A stretch of 64,000 nt of DNA from Leifsonia aquatica H1aii. Its GTDB lineage: Bacteria > Actinomycetota > Actinomycetes > Actinomycetales > Microbacteriaceae. Every line of letters begins with the position of its first letter. The first letter of the stretch is position 1. The translations under genes were made by a program, and so were the position numbers. Of this stretch, positions 34,299 to 43,341 are shown piece by piece. The notes beneath the pieces were generated by a model. The model saw nothing but the letters and a program-made list of their open reading frames with translations, was not told where the DNA came from and did not search any database. The stretch spans positions 62,001 to 126,000 of the forward strand of contig NZ_AYMR01000008.1 of assembly GCF_000633535.1 (NCBI RefSeq), written 5' to 3'.

Positions 34299-35360
34299 TC
34301 AATCGGAGGCGGGCCGTCCTGAGAGAAGACGCTGCCCACAGATGAGCGGCTCAGCCCTCAGCGTGACGGTGTCCACCGTCTCGGCCCCACTGTCGACAAC
34401 CAGGGACACGGCCGCCTCCCCGAAGGCGCGCAAGGGAACTTCTACCGTGCTGAAAAACGGAAGAAGGTCGCTGATCATCGGCGCATGGTCAAAGCCGGAG
34501 ATCTCGATCTGTGAGGGCACCTGGAGGCCCGCTTCCCTGGCGCGAACCATCGCGCCGACAGCCATAGCGTCACTCATGGCTGCAACCACATCCAACTTCG
34601 AGACCGCCGTGCCGAGCCGACCGAAACCGTCATAACCGCCATCTCGGGAAAACGCACTATGCACAACCTCGACCTCGTCGTGGTCGATGCCCCGCAGTCG
34701 CAGCCCCGTAAGGAACCCATCGACGCGGTCACGGGATGTGATCTGATCAGCGGGCCCGGCTAGGATCGCGAAGCGACGCCCGCCGGCATCGAACAATCCC
34801 GCGGCTAGCGCAGAGGCCGCTTCCGAAGTGTTCACCGTGACTCTGGGGAAACCCAGACCGCTATCTCCAATGAGGACGACACGGGCCCCCTGCTCCTGCA
34901 GCAGATCCAGCTCGCGACCTAGCGCAGCTTCACGCACCGGGTCGACGCTACGGCTCGTGGCGAGAATCACACCTAGGTGTCGCTCTCCCCGTAGGGCCAC
35001 CAAGATCCGCTGCTCACGCTCGCCGTCGTCGCCCGTTGTCCGAACGGCGACCGACAGCCCCCTTCGCTCGGCGGCGTGCATGACGCCCGCGATCATGGTC
35101 GCCGAGCCCTGATCCTCAATGTCGCCGACGAGAAGCGCCAGGGTCTTGCCCCGTCCACCTTTGATCGTCTGGGCAGCGGGGTTCGCGGCATAACCGAGAG
35201 CACGGGCCGCAGCCTGCACGCGCTGCCGCAGCTCAGTGCTTCCGCTTTCGACACCACGAACGCCGCCATTCAAAACTCGGGACGCGGTCGGAACCGACAC
35301 ACCCGCCCGGCGGGCGACATCACTGAGCGTAGGCGGCTTCGCAGTCAGCTTCTTCGCCAC
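34299..35360 (-). CDS. LacI-family transcriptional regulator (first of two)
   Basis: 353 residues from GTG 35360, which has AGAGGAG 5 nt upstream; an in-frame GTG at 35375 is less likely. The N-terminal HTH is PTLSDVARRAGVSVPTASRVLNGG (residues about 9-32), and the rest is the periplasmic-binding-protein-like sensor. Upstream lies the divergent GH43 gene, with the palindrome at 35423-35440 between them. It is the best candidate to bind the GGATAGCGTTATCC pair at 32026 and 34274, de-repressing the lyase and GH36 genes when a galactoside or oligouronide is present. Confidence 0.88.
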   Translation of the reverse strand: MAKKLTAKPPTLSDVARRAGVSVPTASRVLNGGVRGVESGSTELRQRVQAAARALGYAANPAAQTIKGGRGKTLALLVGDIEDQGSATMIAGVMHAAERRGLSVAVRTTGDDGEREQRILVALRGERHLGVILATSRSVDPVREAALGRELDLLQEQGARVVLIGDSGLGFPRVTVNTSEAASALAAGLFDAGGRRFAILAGPADQITSRDRVDGFLTGLRLRGIDHDEVEVVHSAFSRDGGYDGFGRLGTAVSKLDVVAAMSDAMAVGAMVRAREAGLQVPSQIEISGFDHAPMISDLLPFFSTVEVPLRAFGEAAVSLVVDSGAETVDTVTLRAEPLICGQRLLSGRPASD

Positions 35361-35422
35361 TGCTTCTCCTCTCACATTGGTGCCAGACCTCCTGAGCCTA
35401 TGTGACGCCGCCGCTATTGCGC

Positions 35423-35440
35423 GTGGACAACGTTTGCCAC
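35423..35440. promoter_or_regulatory. LacI-type palindrome between LacI and GH43 genes (motif copy 2)
   Basis: GTGGACAAC|GTTTGCCAC is an 18-bp imperfect palindrome (7 of 9 positions match) with a CG centre. It lies 63 bp upstream of the LacI start and 68 bp upstream of the GH43 start. It shares GTGGA-AACGTTTGC with the site at 32104, so one regulator probably reads both. Confidence 0.6.
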
Positions 35441-35507
35441 TAGAACATCCGGACGGCTAGGGTTGAGGCCGCGGATCGACCGCCCACGAAGGCGCGAAAG
35501 GAGCCAA

Positions 35508-37133
35508 ATGGGAGCGCCATCGCCCGATCAGGGTCACCCGACGATTAGTGTGCGTAATCCGATTTTGCGTGGCATGAACCCTGATCCCTCCATTTGTCGG
35601 GTCGGCGAGGACTACTTCGTTGCGACGAGCACCTTCGAGTGGTTCCCAGGGGTCCGGCTTCATCACTCCACCGACCTCGCGTCTTGGACCGTCGCAGGCC
35701 ACGCATTGGATGAAAGCAACGGATTCGATCTGACCGGTTATCCGGATTCGGGCGGCGTGTGGGCTCCCAGCCTAACCTGGGCGGACGACAAGTTCTGGCT
35801 GGTCTATTCGGTCGTTCGGACAATGGATGGTGATGACCTCGACCTTGATAACTATCTGGTGCATTCGACCTCGATCGAGGGGCCATGGTCGCCTCCGATC
35901 CGGCTCGGGTCTCGCGGTTTCGACTTTTCGATGTTTCACGACAACGACAGGCACTGGTTAGTCGGAGTTCAATGGGACCATCGACCGGATGCCGACAGTT
36001 TTTCCGGAATCGTGCTTGAGGAGTACTTCCCCGGGACCGAAACGGTCGGGTCGGCAACGCCGATCTACCAGCAGGACGAACTCGCGGAAGGCCCGAACCT
36101 CTATTACCTCAATGGCTGGTACTACCTCTTGCTCGCCGAAGGTGGCACCGGCTGGAACCACGGCATCACGGTCGCCCGGTCCCGGTGCATCACTGGACCG
36201 TACCAGCGCGACCACGCACCCGCGGTTCTGACCGCGCGCGACACTCTCGCCAGCCGGATGTCAAAGGCCGGTCACGGCGAACTGGTTCAGACGGTGGCAG
36301 GCGAATGGGCGCTTGTCCATCTGGCAAGCCGGCCCGTCCTGCACGCGGGCGAGCGGTTCTCGATGCTGGGTCGGGAGACGGCACTTCAGCGCGTGCAGTT
36401 CGATGCCGAGGGCTGGATACGGCTCGGCGAGGGCGGCCACCATCCTTTGGACACGGTCACGTTCCGTTCAGAGCGAGCCGTCGGCGCCGGCGGGCCGACG
36501 GCTCGAGCGGTTCATCGGGACGACTTCGACACGGAGCGGCTGGACACCCGGCGGTGGTCGACGCTTCGGCGAGAGCTCGGTACGGCACTGGATCTGAACA
36601 CACGACCAGGATGGCTTCGCCTTCATGGCGGCCAGTCGGGTTCGAGCGTGTTCGACCAGTCGATGATTGTCGAGCGCATCGAGGAGTCGTCGGCCCAAGT
36701 CGAGACGCTCGTGGACGCAGACCCTTTCTCATCCCGCCAGGCGGCCGGGTTGGCCGTCTGGTACAACCGCTCGGCGTGGATCTGGCTGGCTTTAACCTGG
36801 GATGAGACGTCCGGTCGCCATCTTCGCGTGATGCAACGGGACCGCAGCACTACTTGGTCGCGACCTTTCCGTGCCCGAACGGTCCTTCCTGTGCGGATGA
36901 GGGCACAACTGACCGGTGGCGACCTGCAGTTCGCGGTCGCGTCGGAGTTCGGGGATGAGTGGGACACGTTGCCTGGAGTGTTCCCGGCGTGGAAACTGTC
37001 AGACGATTTCGGTGGCGATCTGCGATTCACGGGCCTGCTCGCCGGCGTGCGGTCCGAAGACCTTGACGCGACAGGGTGGTACGCCGATTTTGATTACGTC
37101 GAAACCAGGTTCTGGCCAGACGACGAAGGTTGA
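35508..37133 (+). CDS. GH43 glycosidase (beta-xylosidase/arabinofuranosidase type)
   Basis: 541 residues from ATG 35508 behind AAAGGAG (35497-35503). The five-bladed propeller domain (about 15-310) contains the general base Asp in MNPDPSICR (D26), the pKa-modulating Asp in GFDFSMF (D139) and the general acid Glu in LAEGPNLYY (E194). A C-terminal beta-sandwich of the XynB/DUF1349 kind fills about 345-535. No signal peptide, so it works on imported oligosaccharides. Such enzymes remove xylose, arabinose or galactose; the exact sugar cannot be read. Its last 40 bp overlap the convergent second LacI gene. Confidence 0.87.
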   Translation: MGAPSPDQGHPTISVRNPILRGMNPDPSICRVGEDYFVATSTFEWFPGVRLHHSTDLASWTVAGHALDESNGFDLTGYPDSGGVWAPSLTWADDKFWLVYSVVRTMDGDDLDLDNYLVHSTSIEGPWSPPIRLGSRGFDFSMFHDNDRHWLVGVQWDHRPDADSFSGIVLEEYFPGTETVGSATPIYQQDELAEGPNLYYLNGWYYLLLAEGGTGWNHGITVARSRCITGPYQRDHAPAVLTARDTLASRMSKAGHGELVQTVAGEWALVHLASRPVLHAGERFSMLGRETALQRVQFDAEGWIRLGEGGHHPLDTVTFRSERAVGAGGPTARAVHRDDFDTERLDTRRWSTLRRELGTALDLNTRPGWLRLHGGQSGSSVFDQSMIVERIEESSAQVETLVDADPFSSRQAAGLAVWYNRSAWIWLALTWDETSGRHLRVMQRDRSTTWSRPFRARTVLPVRMRAQLTGGDLQFAVASEFGDEWDTLPGVFPAWKLSDDFGGDLRFTGLLAGVRSEDLDATGWYADFDYVETRFWPDDEG

Positions 37134-38191
37134 TTTACGCCGGGTGTTGATGTTCGCACCACTGGGTATCCCTCGAGGACGATCGTTCGCCCCTCGGATT
37201 CTGAATGGTCAGATAGGCTAAACGCTGCCTCAGCTGCCTCCAGCCAGGGCAAGTGCATGCTGGTTAGCGGTGGGTAAATGTCCCGAAGCGCGGGAATGTC
37301 ATCACAGCCTGCAACTGCTATGTCAGTTCCGATCCGGAGCCCAGCTTCGCGGAAACGGACGCTCGCGCCGATGGCCATCGCGTCGTTGACGCAGAAGACC
37401 GCTTCCACGCCAGGGCGCCGACGCAGTAGTTCACCGGCGGCTCGGTAGCCGCCGTCATGGGTGAAGTCATGCCAGATCGTCCGGTCTGGGCGCAGCTCAA
37501 TTCCTCGTTTCTGCAGCTCCGTCGAGAAGCCGTTCGCACGGTGGTGAGCCAGCAATCCTGCACCGGTGCCGGCGAGGACGGCAAACTCGCGATATCCGAT
37601 CTCTGCTAGGGCGGCCGCCATGTCGGCGCCGGCCTTCGTGTCGTCGACGACCACGCTGTCCAAGGGCGTGCCGCTGATTCCGATCAGAACGACCCGGCCG
37701 CCTTCGCCTTCCATCCAAGAGAGCTCGTCGACGAGTTCAGGCATTCCAGGGCTCTCCGGAGCTTCGGTTCCGACCACGAAGATGACAGAGGGGCGTTGAC
37801 CGCGTAGTTGCCTAACGACCTGTCGCGTGCGCTGCACATCCGAGATGTTCGTCACGCCTGTACTGACGAGCAGGTCCCGGGTTGAGGCGGATCGGAATAC
37901 ACCGGCCGTGACCGGGTTCTGATAGTCGTCGGGGATCCCGGAGACGACCAGCCCAACCGAGCGAGACCTACCTAACGCTGTGGCTTGGGCAGCAAGGTTG
38001 GTCGCATAGCCAAGTTTCTGCGCGACCGCCCGGACGCGCGCTTGTGTGCTCTCGCTGACCTTGGAGGGACGACCGTTGAGCGTTCGGGAGGCGGTGGAGA
38101 CCGAGACGCCAGCTTCGCGTGCGATGTCTTCGAGCGTCACCGTCCGCTGAGAGGTCACATTCGACCCATCGTCCCCGCGCGACTCCGACAC
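37094..38191 (-). CDS. LacI-family transcriptional regulator (second)
   Basis: 365 residues from GTG 38191 (another in-frame GTG at 38158 is possible; neither has a strong ribosome-binding site). HTH: VTLEDIAREAGVSVSTASRTLNG (residues about 18-40), then a sensor domain. It is the last gene of the SBP-permease-permease-LacI operon and overlaps the GH43 3' end by 40 bp. Position makes it the natural controller of the importer through the GAGCAAGCGCTATCA pair at 41431-41513. Confidence 0.87.
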   Translation of the reverse strand: MSESRGDDGSNVTSQRTVTLEDIAREAGVSVSTASRTLNGRPSKVSESTQARVRAVAQKLGYATNLAAQATALGRSRSVGLVVSGIPDDYQNPVTAGVFRSASTRDLLVSTGVTNISDVQRTRQVVRQLRGQRPSVIFVVGTEAPESPGMPELVDELSWMEGEGGRVVLIGISGTPLDSVVVDDTKAGADMAAALAEIGYREFAVLAGTGAGLLAHHRANGFSTELQKRGIELRPDRTIWHDFTHDGGYRAAGELLRRRPGVEAVFCVNDAMAIGASVRFREAGLRIGTDIAVAGCDDIPALRDIYPPLTSMHLPWLEAAEAAFSLSDHSESEGRTIVLEGYPVVRTSTPGVNQPSSSGQNLVST

Positions 38192-38195
38192 GTGA

Positions 38196-39113
38196 TCATT
38201 TTATGGCACCGAGGGTGACGCCGGCGCGCCAGTACCGTTGCATCGCGATCATCACGATGGCCAGGGGGATGACCGAGATCAGTGCTCCCGTGATCGTGAG
38301 AGCGGTCAGGTCGACGTAGGACTCGTTCTTGTCCGAGAACCAGCTGTAGAGGCCGACCGCAAGGGTCCATTTGTCCGAACCGCGAAGCATTGTCAAGGGA
38401 AGGAAGAAGTTGTTCCAGTTGCCCACGAACAGCAGGATGAACACCGTGGCGGCCCCGGTTCGCATCATCGGGAGCACGATCCGCGTGAAGATGCGGAACT
38501 CGCTGGCGCCGTCCAGTCGCGCAGCTTCCAGCAGTTCATCGGGAACAGCGGAGTCGACGTAGACCTTCGACAAGAACACGCCGAAGGGCGAGATGAACAG
38601 GGGGATCAACACGGCCCAGATCGTGTCGACGATCCCGAGCTGTGAGAAGAGCAGGAACAGCGGCACTGTGATCAGGGTGCTCGGCACCAGGAACGAGCCG
38701 ATGACCACTCCGAGGGCCACGCCGCGGCCGCGGTAGCTGAACTTGGCGAGCGAGTAACCGGCAGCGATCGAGATGAGGGTGCAGATCGCGGCGCCGCCTC
38801 CTGCGTAGAGGATGGTGTTGCCGATCCATCGGAAGAAGACGCCGTGTTCGTACGTGGTGAGCTGCTGAAGGTTGTTGAAGAGGTTGAAGTTCGCGAACCA
38901 CAGACCGTTGCTGTTATAGAGGTCGCGCCGGTCCTTCGTGGAGTTGACGATCAGCCACCAGACGGGTGCGACGGAGTAGAGCGCGAAGAGGATCAGCCCG
39001 ACGAGGGTCAGCGTCTGCTCGAGCGAACGAGGCCGCTTCCGGCGAACACGGGAGTTCTCGGTGCGGGGTGCCGTGGTCCGGTCCTGGTCGACACGGTCGG
39101 CGATGGCCGTCAT
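38196..39113 (-). CDS. CUT1 sugar ABC permease (MalG-like)
   Basis: 305 residues, six membrane helices after a basic N-terminus. The EAA loop reads EAARLDGASEFRIFTRIVLPMM (residues about 197-218), the docking site for the ATPase. It is 1 bp from the second permease gene and 4 bp from the LacI gene, so all are in one operon. No ATPase gene is present; CUT1 systems in actinobacteria commonly borrow a shared MsmK/MsiK-type ATPase. Confidence 0.88.
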   Translation of the reverse strand: MTAIADRVDQDRTTAPRTENSRVRRKRPRSLEQTLTLVGLILFALYSVAPVWWLIVNSTKDRRDLYNSNGLWFANFNLFNNLQQLTTYEHGVFFRWIGNTILYAGGGAAICTLISIAAGYSLAKFSYRGRGVALGVVIGSFLVPSTLITVPLFLLFSQLGIVDTIWAVLIPLFISPFGVFLSKVYVDSAVPDELLEAARLDGASEFRIFTRIVLPMMRTGAATVFILLFVGNWNNFFLPLTMLRGSDKWTLAVGLYSWFSDKNESYVDLTALTITGALISVIPLAIVMIAMQRYWRAGVTLGAIK

Positions 39114-39114
39114 C

Positions 39115-40080
39115 TCAGGCCGCCTTTCGGTTGGTGAGCCTGTAGAACACGAACGAGCACAGGCCGATGATCACTGCCAAAACGACGGACAGCGCAGCTG
39201 CGTAGTTGTAGTTGTTGCTCGTGAATGCCTGGAAGTAGATCGACATGATCGGGGTGAAGTCTTTGGTCACCGTCTGCGGAGATGCCCCGCGGAACAGGAG
39301 TGGCTCGTTGAAGATCTGCAGCATCCCGATGATCGAGATGAGGCCGGTGAGGACGAGCGTGCCCCGGATGCTCGGGATCTTGATCGACCACGCGATGCGG
39401 AACGCCCCCGCACCGTCGACGCGGGCGGCTTCCAGCACGGAACGGTCGATTCCGCGAAGCGAGCTGTAGATGATCAGCATGTTGAAACCAAGGACCATCC
39501 AGACGATCAGGTTCCCGATGGAGATCCACAGCATCCCGGGGCTGAAGAAGTCCACCCCGATCCCGAACAGGTTCCCCAACGCGGTGAACGGACCGACTTT
39601 CGGGCTATAGAGATAGACCCAGATGAGCGAAGCGACGATCGCGGGGACCATGTAGGGGACTAGCAGGATGAAACGGAACAGCCCTCCGCGCCGTTCGCTC
39701 GACACGGAGTCCAGGAGCAGCGCCGCGGTGAGCGAGAGCCCGAGAGAGAGCGGGATCTGGATGACGGCGAAGATCGCGACGCGAAGCATCGACGCCCAGA
39801 ACGCCGAATCCCGGAGGGCGCGTAGGTAGTTGTCCAGGCCTGCGAAGACCGTCGTCGACCCGCCGAGACCGAGACCGCCGTCGGACTTGACGGTGAAGAC
39901 GCTCTGCACGATCGCATAGGCGATGGGGAGGACGAAGACGAACAGGAAGCCCAGGAAGAACGGCACCGCGAACGCGGCGCCGGCTCGGTTCTGAGCTCCG
40001 CGCCATGACGCACGCGGCGGACGGGACGCCCGCCCGCCGCGTGGGTCGGCGCGCCGAGGAGCAGTGGCGCTAGTGGTCAT
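39115..40080 (-). CDS. CUT1 sugar ABC permease (MalF-like)
   Basis: 321 residues. A basic, Arg/Pro-rich head (about 1-30) is followed by six membrane helices. The EAA motif is EAARVDGAGAFRIAWSIKIPSIRG (about 220-243). It is 1-3 bp from both neighbours, and with the preceding SBP forms an oligosaccharide importer. Confidence 0.88.
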   Translation of the reverse strand: MTTSATAPRRADPRGGRASRPPRASWRGAQNRAGAAFAVPFFLGFLFVFVLPIAYAIVQSVFTVKSDGGLGLGGSTTVFAGLDNYLRALRDSAFWASMLRVAIFAVIQIPLSLGLSLTAALLLDSVSSERRGGLFRFILLVPYMVPAIVASLIWVYLYSPKVGPFTALGNLFGIGVDFFSPGMLWISIGNLIVWMVLGFNMLIIYSSLRGIDRSVLEAARVDGAGAFRIAWSIKIPSIRGTLVLTGLISIIGMLQIFNEPLLFRGASPQTVTKDFTPIMSIYFQAFTSNNYNYAAALSVVLAVIIGLCSFVFYRLTNRKAA

Positions 40081-40083
40081 GGC

Positions 40084-41394
40084 TTACTCGGAGACGCTGA
40101 TGTTCTTGGACTTGAGGTCGCTCACAGTCCACTGTTGCATGTGCTGGAGCACTTCGCGCATGGTGACCTGCTTGTTCAGAGCCTTCGCCCACCAGGTTGT
40201 GAGTTCCTCCATCGCAGCGGACTGGTCCGGACCGTCTTTCATCGAGCGGCTGGTCTCGACGGCTTTCTCGATCACGGCCGGGGCGTCCTTCTTGGTGTCG
40301 CCGAGGAGCTTCTGCGGCAGGAGCGCTGGGATGTACTTGGACTCGTCAGCGACAACGGGGAACGTCGCCGAGCCCTTGACCGTGTCAGCCATTAGCTGGA
40401 CAGCCTGCGGGTCGGTGGCGAGCCATCTCGCGAACTCGACGGCCTGAGCCGGGTACTTGGACTGCTTTGTGACTCCGTAGGCGTTGAAGTAGCTGGGCGA
40501 GACGAGCTTTCCGTCCGGCTCCCAGGTCGGGTACGACGCCAACTTCCAGTCGCCGATCGACTGAGAGAAGTTTGCTTCATACGCCGGCAGCTGCCAGGTC
40601 GACGTCGTGAACTGCGAGAGCTTGCCGGAACTGAAGAACTGCATGAGCGCGTCCCACTCGACGTAGGTGTAGTTCGAGTCGAGGTCGTTGTCGATGATCT
40701 TCTGCACCAGGTCGCCTGCTGCCAGCGACTGCTTGGAGGTGAAGCCGACCTTCCACGCCTTGCCGTTCGACGACCACCACTCGGCGCCGGCCTGGGTGGC
40801 GAAGTCGCGCAGGTACGACGGGTCCTCACCGGGGAAGTTGAAGCTTTTCACGCCGGCCTGCGTGTTCATCGTGATGGCCTGGGTGACAGCCTCGTCCCAG
40901 TTCTTCGGGGCGCTGAGCCCGAACTGGCCGAACGTCTTGGTGTTGATCGCGTTGAACGTCGGGTTCGTTCCATACGGGACGCCAACGGCGATCTTGCCGA
41001 TGTGCGCCCAATCGTAGGCGGTCCTGTTAAACGCCTTGTCGTCGTTATTGAACCACTGGGAGATGTCACGAGTGACTCCCTCGACAAGGAACGAGGTCGT
41101 GTTCCCTCGCGGCATCTCGAACACGTCAGGCGCGTTGCCGGCCTTGGCTGCGTTCTGGACCGCCTGGGTGAAGTCGGCGTCGCCGCCCTGCTTCACATAG
41201 GTGACCTTGATCTTGGGGTGCTCCTTGTTCCAAAGCTCCACCTGGGCTTCCTGTCCCTGGGTCTTTCCCCAGAAGACGAGGTCCGCCTTCTGGTCCGTCG
41301 GGGTCGGGTTGCCCGCCGGAGTCGAACTGCACGCTGTGAGCGCGAGTGACAGGCCTACAGCAGCCAGGGCTGCCAGGCGCTTGCGTGTTGCCAT
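40084..41394 (-). CDS. CUT1 sugar-binding lipoprotein
   Basis: 436 residues from ATG 41394 behind AAAGGAG. A lipoprotein signal ends in LTAC (Cys about 22). The mature protein is a family-1 solute-binding protein with the usual opening LVFWGKTQGQEAQVELWNKEHPKIKVTYV and a Trp/Tyr-rich pocket (EWWSSNGKAW, STWQLPAYEANF). It captures an oligosaccharide, presumably a product of the secreted lyase, for the two permeases downstream. Its promoter region carries two operators in inverted orientation (41431-41513). Confidence 0.9.
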   Translation of the reverse strand: MATRKRLAALAAVGLSLALTACSSTPAGNPTPTDQKADLVFWGKTQGQEAQVELWNKEHPKIKVTYVKQGGDADFTQAVQNAAKAGNAPDVFEMPRGNTTSFLVEGVTRDISQWFNNDDKAFNRTAYDWAHIGKIAVGVPYGTNPTFNAINTKTFGQFGLSAPKNWDEAVTQAITMNTQAGVKSFNFPGEDPSYLRDFATQAGAEWWSSNGKAWKVGFTSKQSLAAGDLVQKIIDNDLDSNYTYVEWDALMQFFSSGKLSQFTTSTWQLPAYEANFSQSIGDWKLASYPTWEPDGKLVSPSYFNAYGVTKQSKYPAQAVEFARWLATDPQAVQLMADTVKGSATFPVVADESKYIPALLPQKLLGDTKKDAPAVIEKAVETSRSMKDGPDQSAAMEELTTWWAKALNKQVTMREVLQHMQQWTVSDLKSKNISVSE

Positions 41395-41430
41395 CTTCTC
41401 TCCTTTGATGAAGGTGCTCGCCTGCCCGGA

Positions 41431-41513
41431 GAGCAAGCGCTATCACATTAGGTACTTCTGCTGTGTTTTGTCAATCTAGAAAACAGTGATCTGGCTCATG
41501 ATAGCGCTTGCTC
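41431..41513. promoter_or_regulatory. Paired LacI-type operators in a divergent promoter
   Basis: GAGCAAGCGCTATCA (41431-41445) recurs as its exact reverse complement TGATAGCGCTTGCTC (41499-41513), 53 bp apart. Each contains an AGCGCT core with central CG. They flank the promoters of the importer operon (minus) and the hydrolase operon (plus). About 68 bp between centres would suit looping by one tetramer or separate repression. The core GATAGCG is shared with GGATAGCGTTATCC. Confidence 0.78.
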
Positions 41514-41554
41514 TATTTGCGGTATTGCGGCAGAGTGTCTCTGTCGAGATATCA

Positions 41555-42364
41555 ATGGGGAGCACAGTGACATTGCAAGAGCCGAGCCGACTCATCCTGG
41601 TCCACGGCTGGTGTGGGTCCGCCGAAGCGTGGGCGCCGATCGTCAATCTTCTAGCTGACTACGAAGACCTGAGCGCAATGGCGCTACGGCTGTCTGGCTC
41701 GCCAGGTGCACATAGTGGCGGGCCTTACACCGTTCACGCAGCTGCAGATCGACTCGTCAACGAGCTCACTGCTGGCCCAGGTCCGGCCACGCTGATCGGG
41801 CATTCGATGGGAGCTCAGATAACGCTCCTCGCTCATCTCCGCGCTCCCGATCTCGTAACTTCCGAAATTGTCATCGACCCGGCCTACGGCGCTGAGGACG
41901 ACGAGTCACTGTCGATGAATGAATGGGCAGCTCGAATCGAAGCGTTCGGTCATTCAGAAATCCGGCAGTTCTTCGCCGAAGCGTTCACGCCAGCCTTGCC
42001 CGCGCTCGCCCGAGAGCGAATCGTCACTGACCTTCTGGCCACAGACCCCCGCGTGATCGCTGCCTACCTTCGATCTGAGTACGTCGATCACGACGCGATC
42101 GGTTTGAAATCGGCCGCTCGACCCGCCGCCGCCGAACGGACCCGACCCGTTCTCGCACTTCACTCCTCGGAGCGAGGAGCCGAGTTCGAATCCACTCTCG
42201 CATCGCCATTCGGTTCGCAGGTTGAGCAATGGCCCGGACACGGCCACTACCTGCATCTCGAAGACCCCGCACGATTCGTCCATCGGTTGACCGAATGGCT
42301 AGAAAACAATCCCTCGAGAACAAGCGGAGACAAGGACGGACTCGCGACCGAGGTAACCGGATGA
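41555..42364 (+). CDS. Alpha/beta-hydrolase
   Basis: 269 residues from ATG 41555; an earlier in-frame codon at 41486 would place the start inside the operator and is rejected. Oxyanion-hole HGWCGSAEAW (about 16-25), nucleophile elbow GHSMGAQ (about 84-90) and the catalytic His in GHGHYLHLEDP. No signal peptide. It could be a lactonase or an esterase removing acyl groups from imported sugars; the substrate is inferred only from context. It is the first gene of a three-gene operon with overlapping ends (ATGA at 42361-42364). Confidence 0.8.
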   Translation: MGSTVTLQEPSRLILVHGWCGSAEAWAPIVNLLADYEDLSAMALRLSGSPGAHSGGPYTVHAAADRLVNELTAGPGPATLIGHSMGAQITLLAHLRAPDLVTSEIVIDPAYGAEDDESLSMNEWAARIEAFGHSEIRQFFAEAFTPALPALARERIVTDLLATDPRVIAAYLRSEYVDHDAIGLKSAARPAAAERTRPVLALHSSERGAEFESTLASPFGSQVEQWPGHGHYLHLEDPARFVHRLTEWLENNPSRTSGDKDGLATEVTG

Positions 42365-43341
42365 ATACGTATGGAATTGTCCTAGGATCCGACCTGCTTG
42401 CGGAACGCCTTTTCGGACCCGGACTCGCCGAACTCGACCGCATACCCGCCCGTCGACTGGGTCCCGTCATCACTCCACAGCGCTTCGAGGATTTCGCCGA
42501 CCTGTATCCCGTGGAAGCACTGGCAACTGGCTGGGGCACGCCAACGCTCGACGCCACGATGCTCAGCCGATTCCCGAACCTGAAACACATTGTCCACGCC
42601 GGGGGCATCTCCCCCATTGCACCAGACGCCACTCTGAACGACATTGACGTCAGCCTGGCCGCAGACGTCAACGCGGTGCCCGTAGCCGAGTACACGCTGG
42701 CGATGATTCTGCTGGCCCGAAAGTCGATCTTTCGGTCCGAAAGGCTCTACCGTGAACGGCGCGCCTACGTCGATCGCGAAGTGGAGTTCCCTAACGCCGG
42801 AAACGCTGGAGGGCTAGTTGGCATCGTGGGGGCGTCCCGCATTGGTCGGATGGTCATTGAACTTCTTCGGCCGTTCCAACTCACTGTTGCCGTGTGTGAC
42901 CCGTATCTCAGTAATTGCGACGCGTCCCGCCTCGGTGTCCAGAAGCTTGAGTTGCCGACGCTTCTAACCGTCAGCGACGTGGTTACGCTCCACGCCCCCG
43001 TTACGGACGAGACAGCAGGAATGATCGGAAGACACGAACTCGGGCTCATCCGAGATGGCGCTACTCTGATCAACACCGCACGTGGAGCGCTGGTCGATAC
43101 CGAGGCTCTGACCGATGAGCTGCGGAGCCGACGCATCTCAGCTGTTCTCGATGTGACCGACCCTGCTGAGCCTCTCCCGCCGGATTCGATCCTCTGGGAA
43201 CTGCCCAACGTCACTCTAACTCCGCACATGGCAGGGTCGGTCGGCAACGAGATCCGTAGAATCGGTCACTATGTGGCCGACCAGCTCATTTCGATCTTCG
43301 CTTCTAGTTCCGCGAATGCATTCCAGTGCCGACAGCACTGA
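42361..43341 (+). CDS. D-isomer-specific 2-hydroxyacid dehydrogenase family protein
   Basis: 326 residues from the ATG overlapping the hydrolase stop. NAD-binding segment VGIVGASRIGRM (about 152-163, a variant of GxGxxG), the substrate/cofactor Arg in INTARGALVDTEAL and the catalytic His in LTPHMAGSVGNEIR. The first 100 residues match the D-2-HDH catalytic-domain layout. It probably reduces or oxidises a 2-keto/2-hydroxy acid derived from the sugar. The end overlaps the ThuA gene by 16 bp. Confidence 0.82.
   Translation: MNTYGIVLGSDLLAERLFGPGLAELDRIPARRLGPVITPQRFEDFADLYPVEALATGWGTPTLDATMLSRFPNLKHIVHAGGISPIAPDATLNDIDVSLAADVNAVPVAEYTLAMILLARKSIFRSERLYRERRAYVDREVEFPNAGNAGGLVGIVGASRIGRMVIELLRPFQLTVAVCDPYLSNCDASRLGVQKLELPTLLTVSDVVTLHAPVTDETAGMIGRHELGLIRDGATLINTARGALVDTEALTDELRSRRISAVLDVTDPAEPLPPDSILWELPNVTLTPHMAGSVGNEIRRIGHYVADQLISIFASSSANAFQCRQH

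Noticed and set aside
38196-41394. Missing ATPase gene as evidence of a broken importer
   Set aside because: CUT1 sugar importers in this phylum normally use a shared ATPase encoded elsewhere, so absence is expected.
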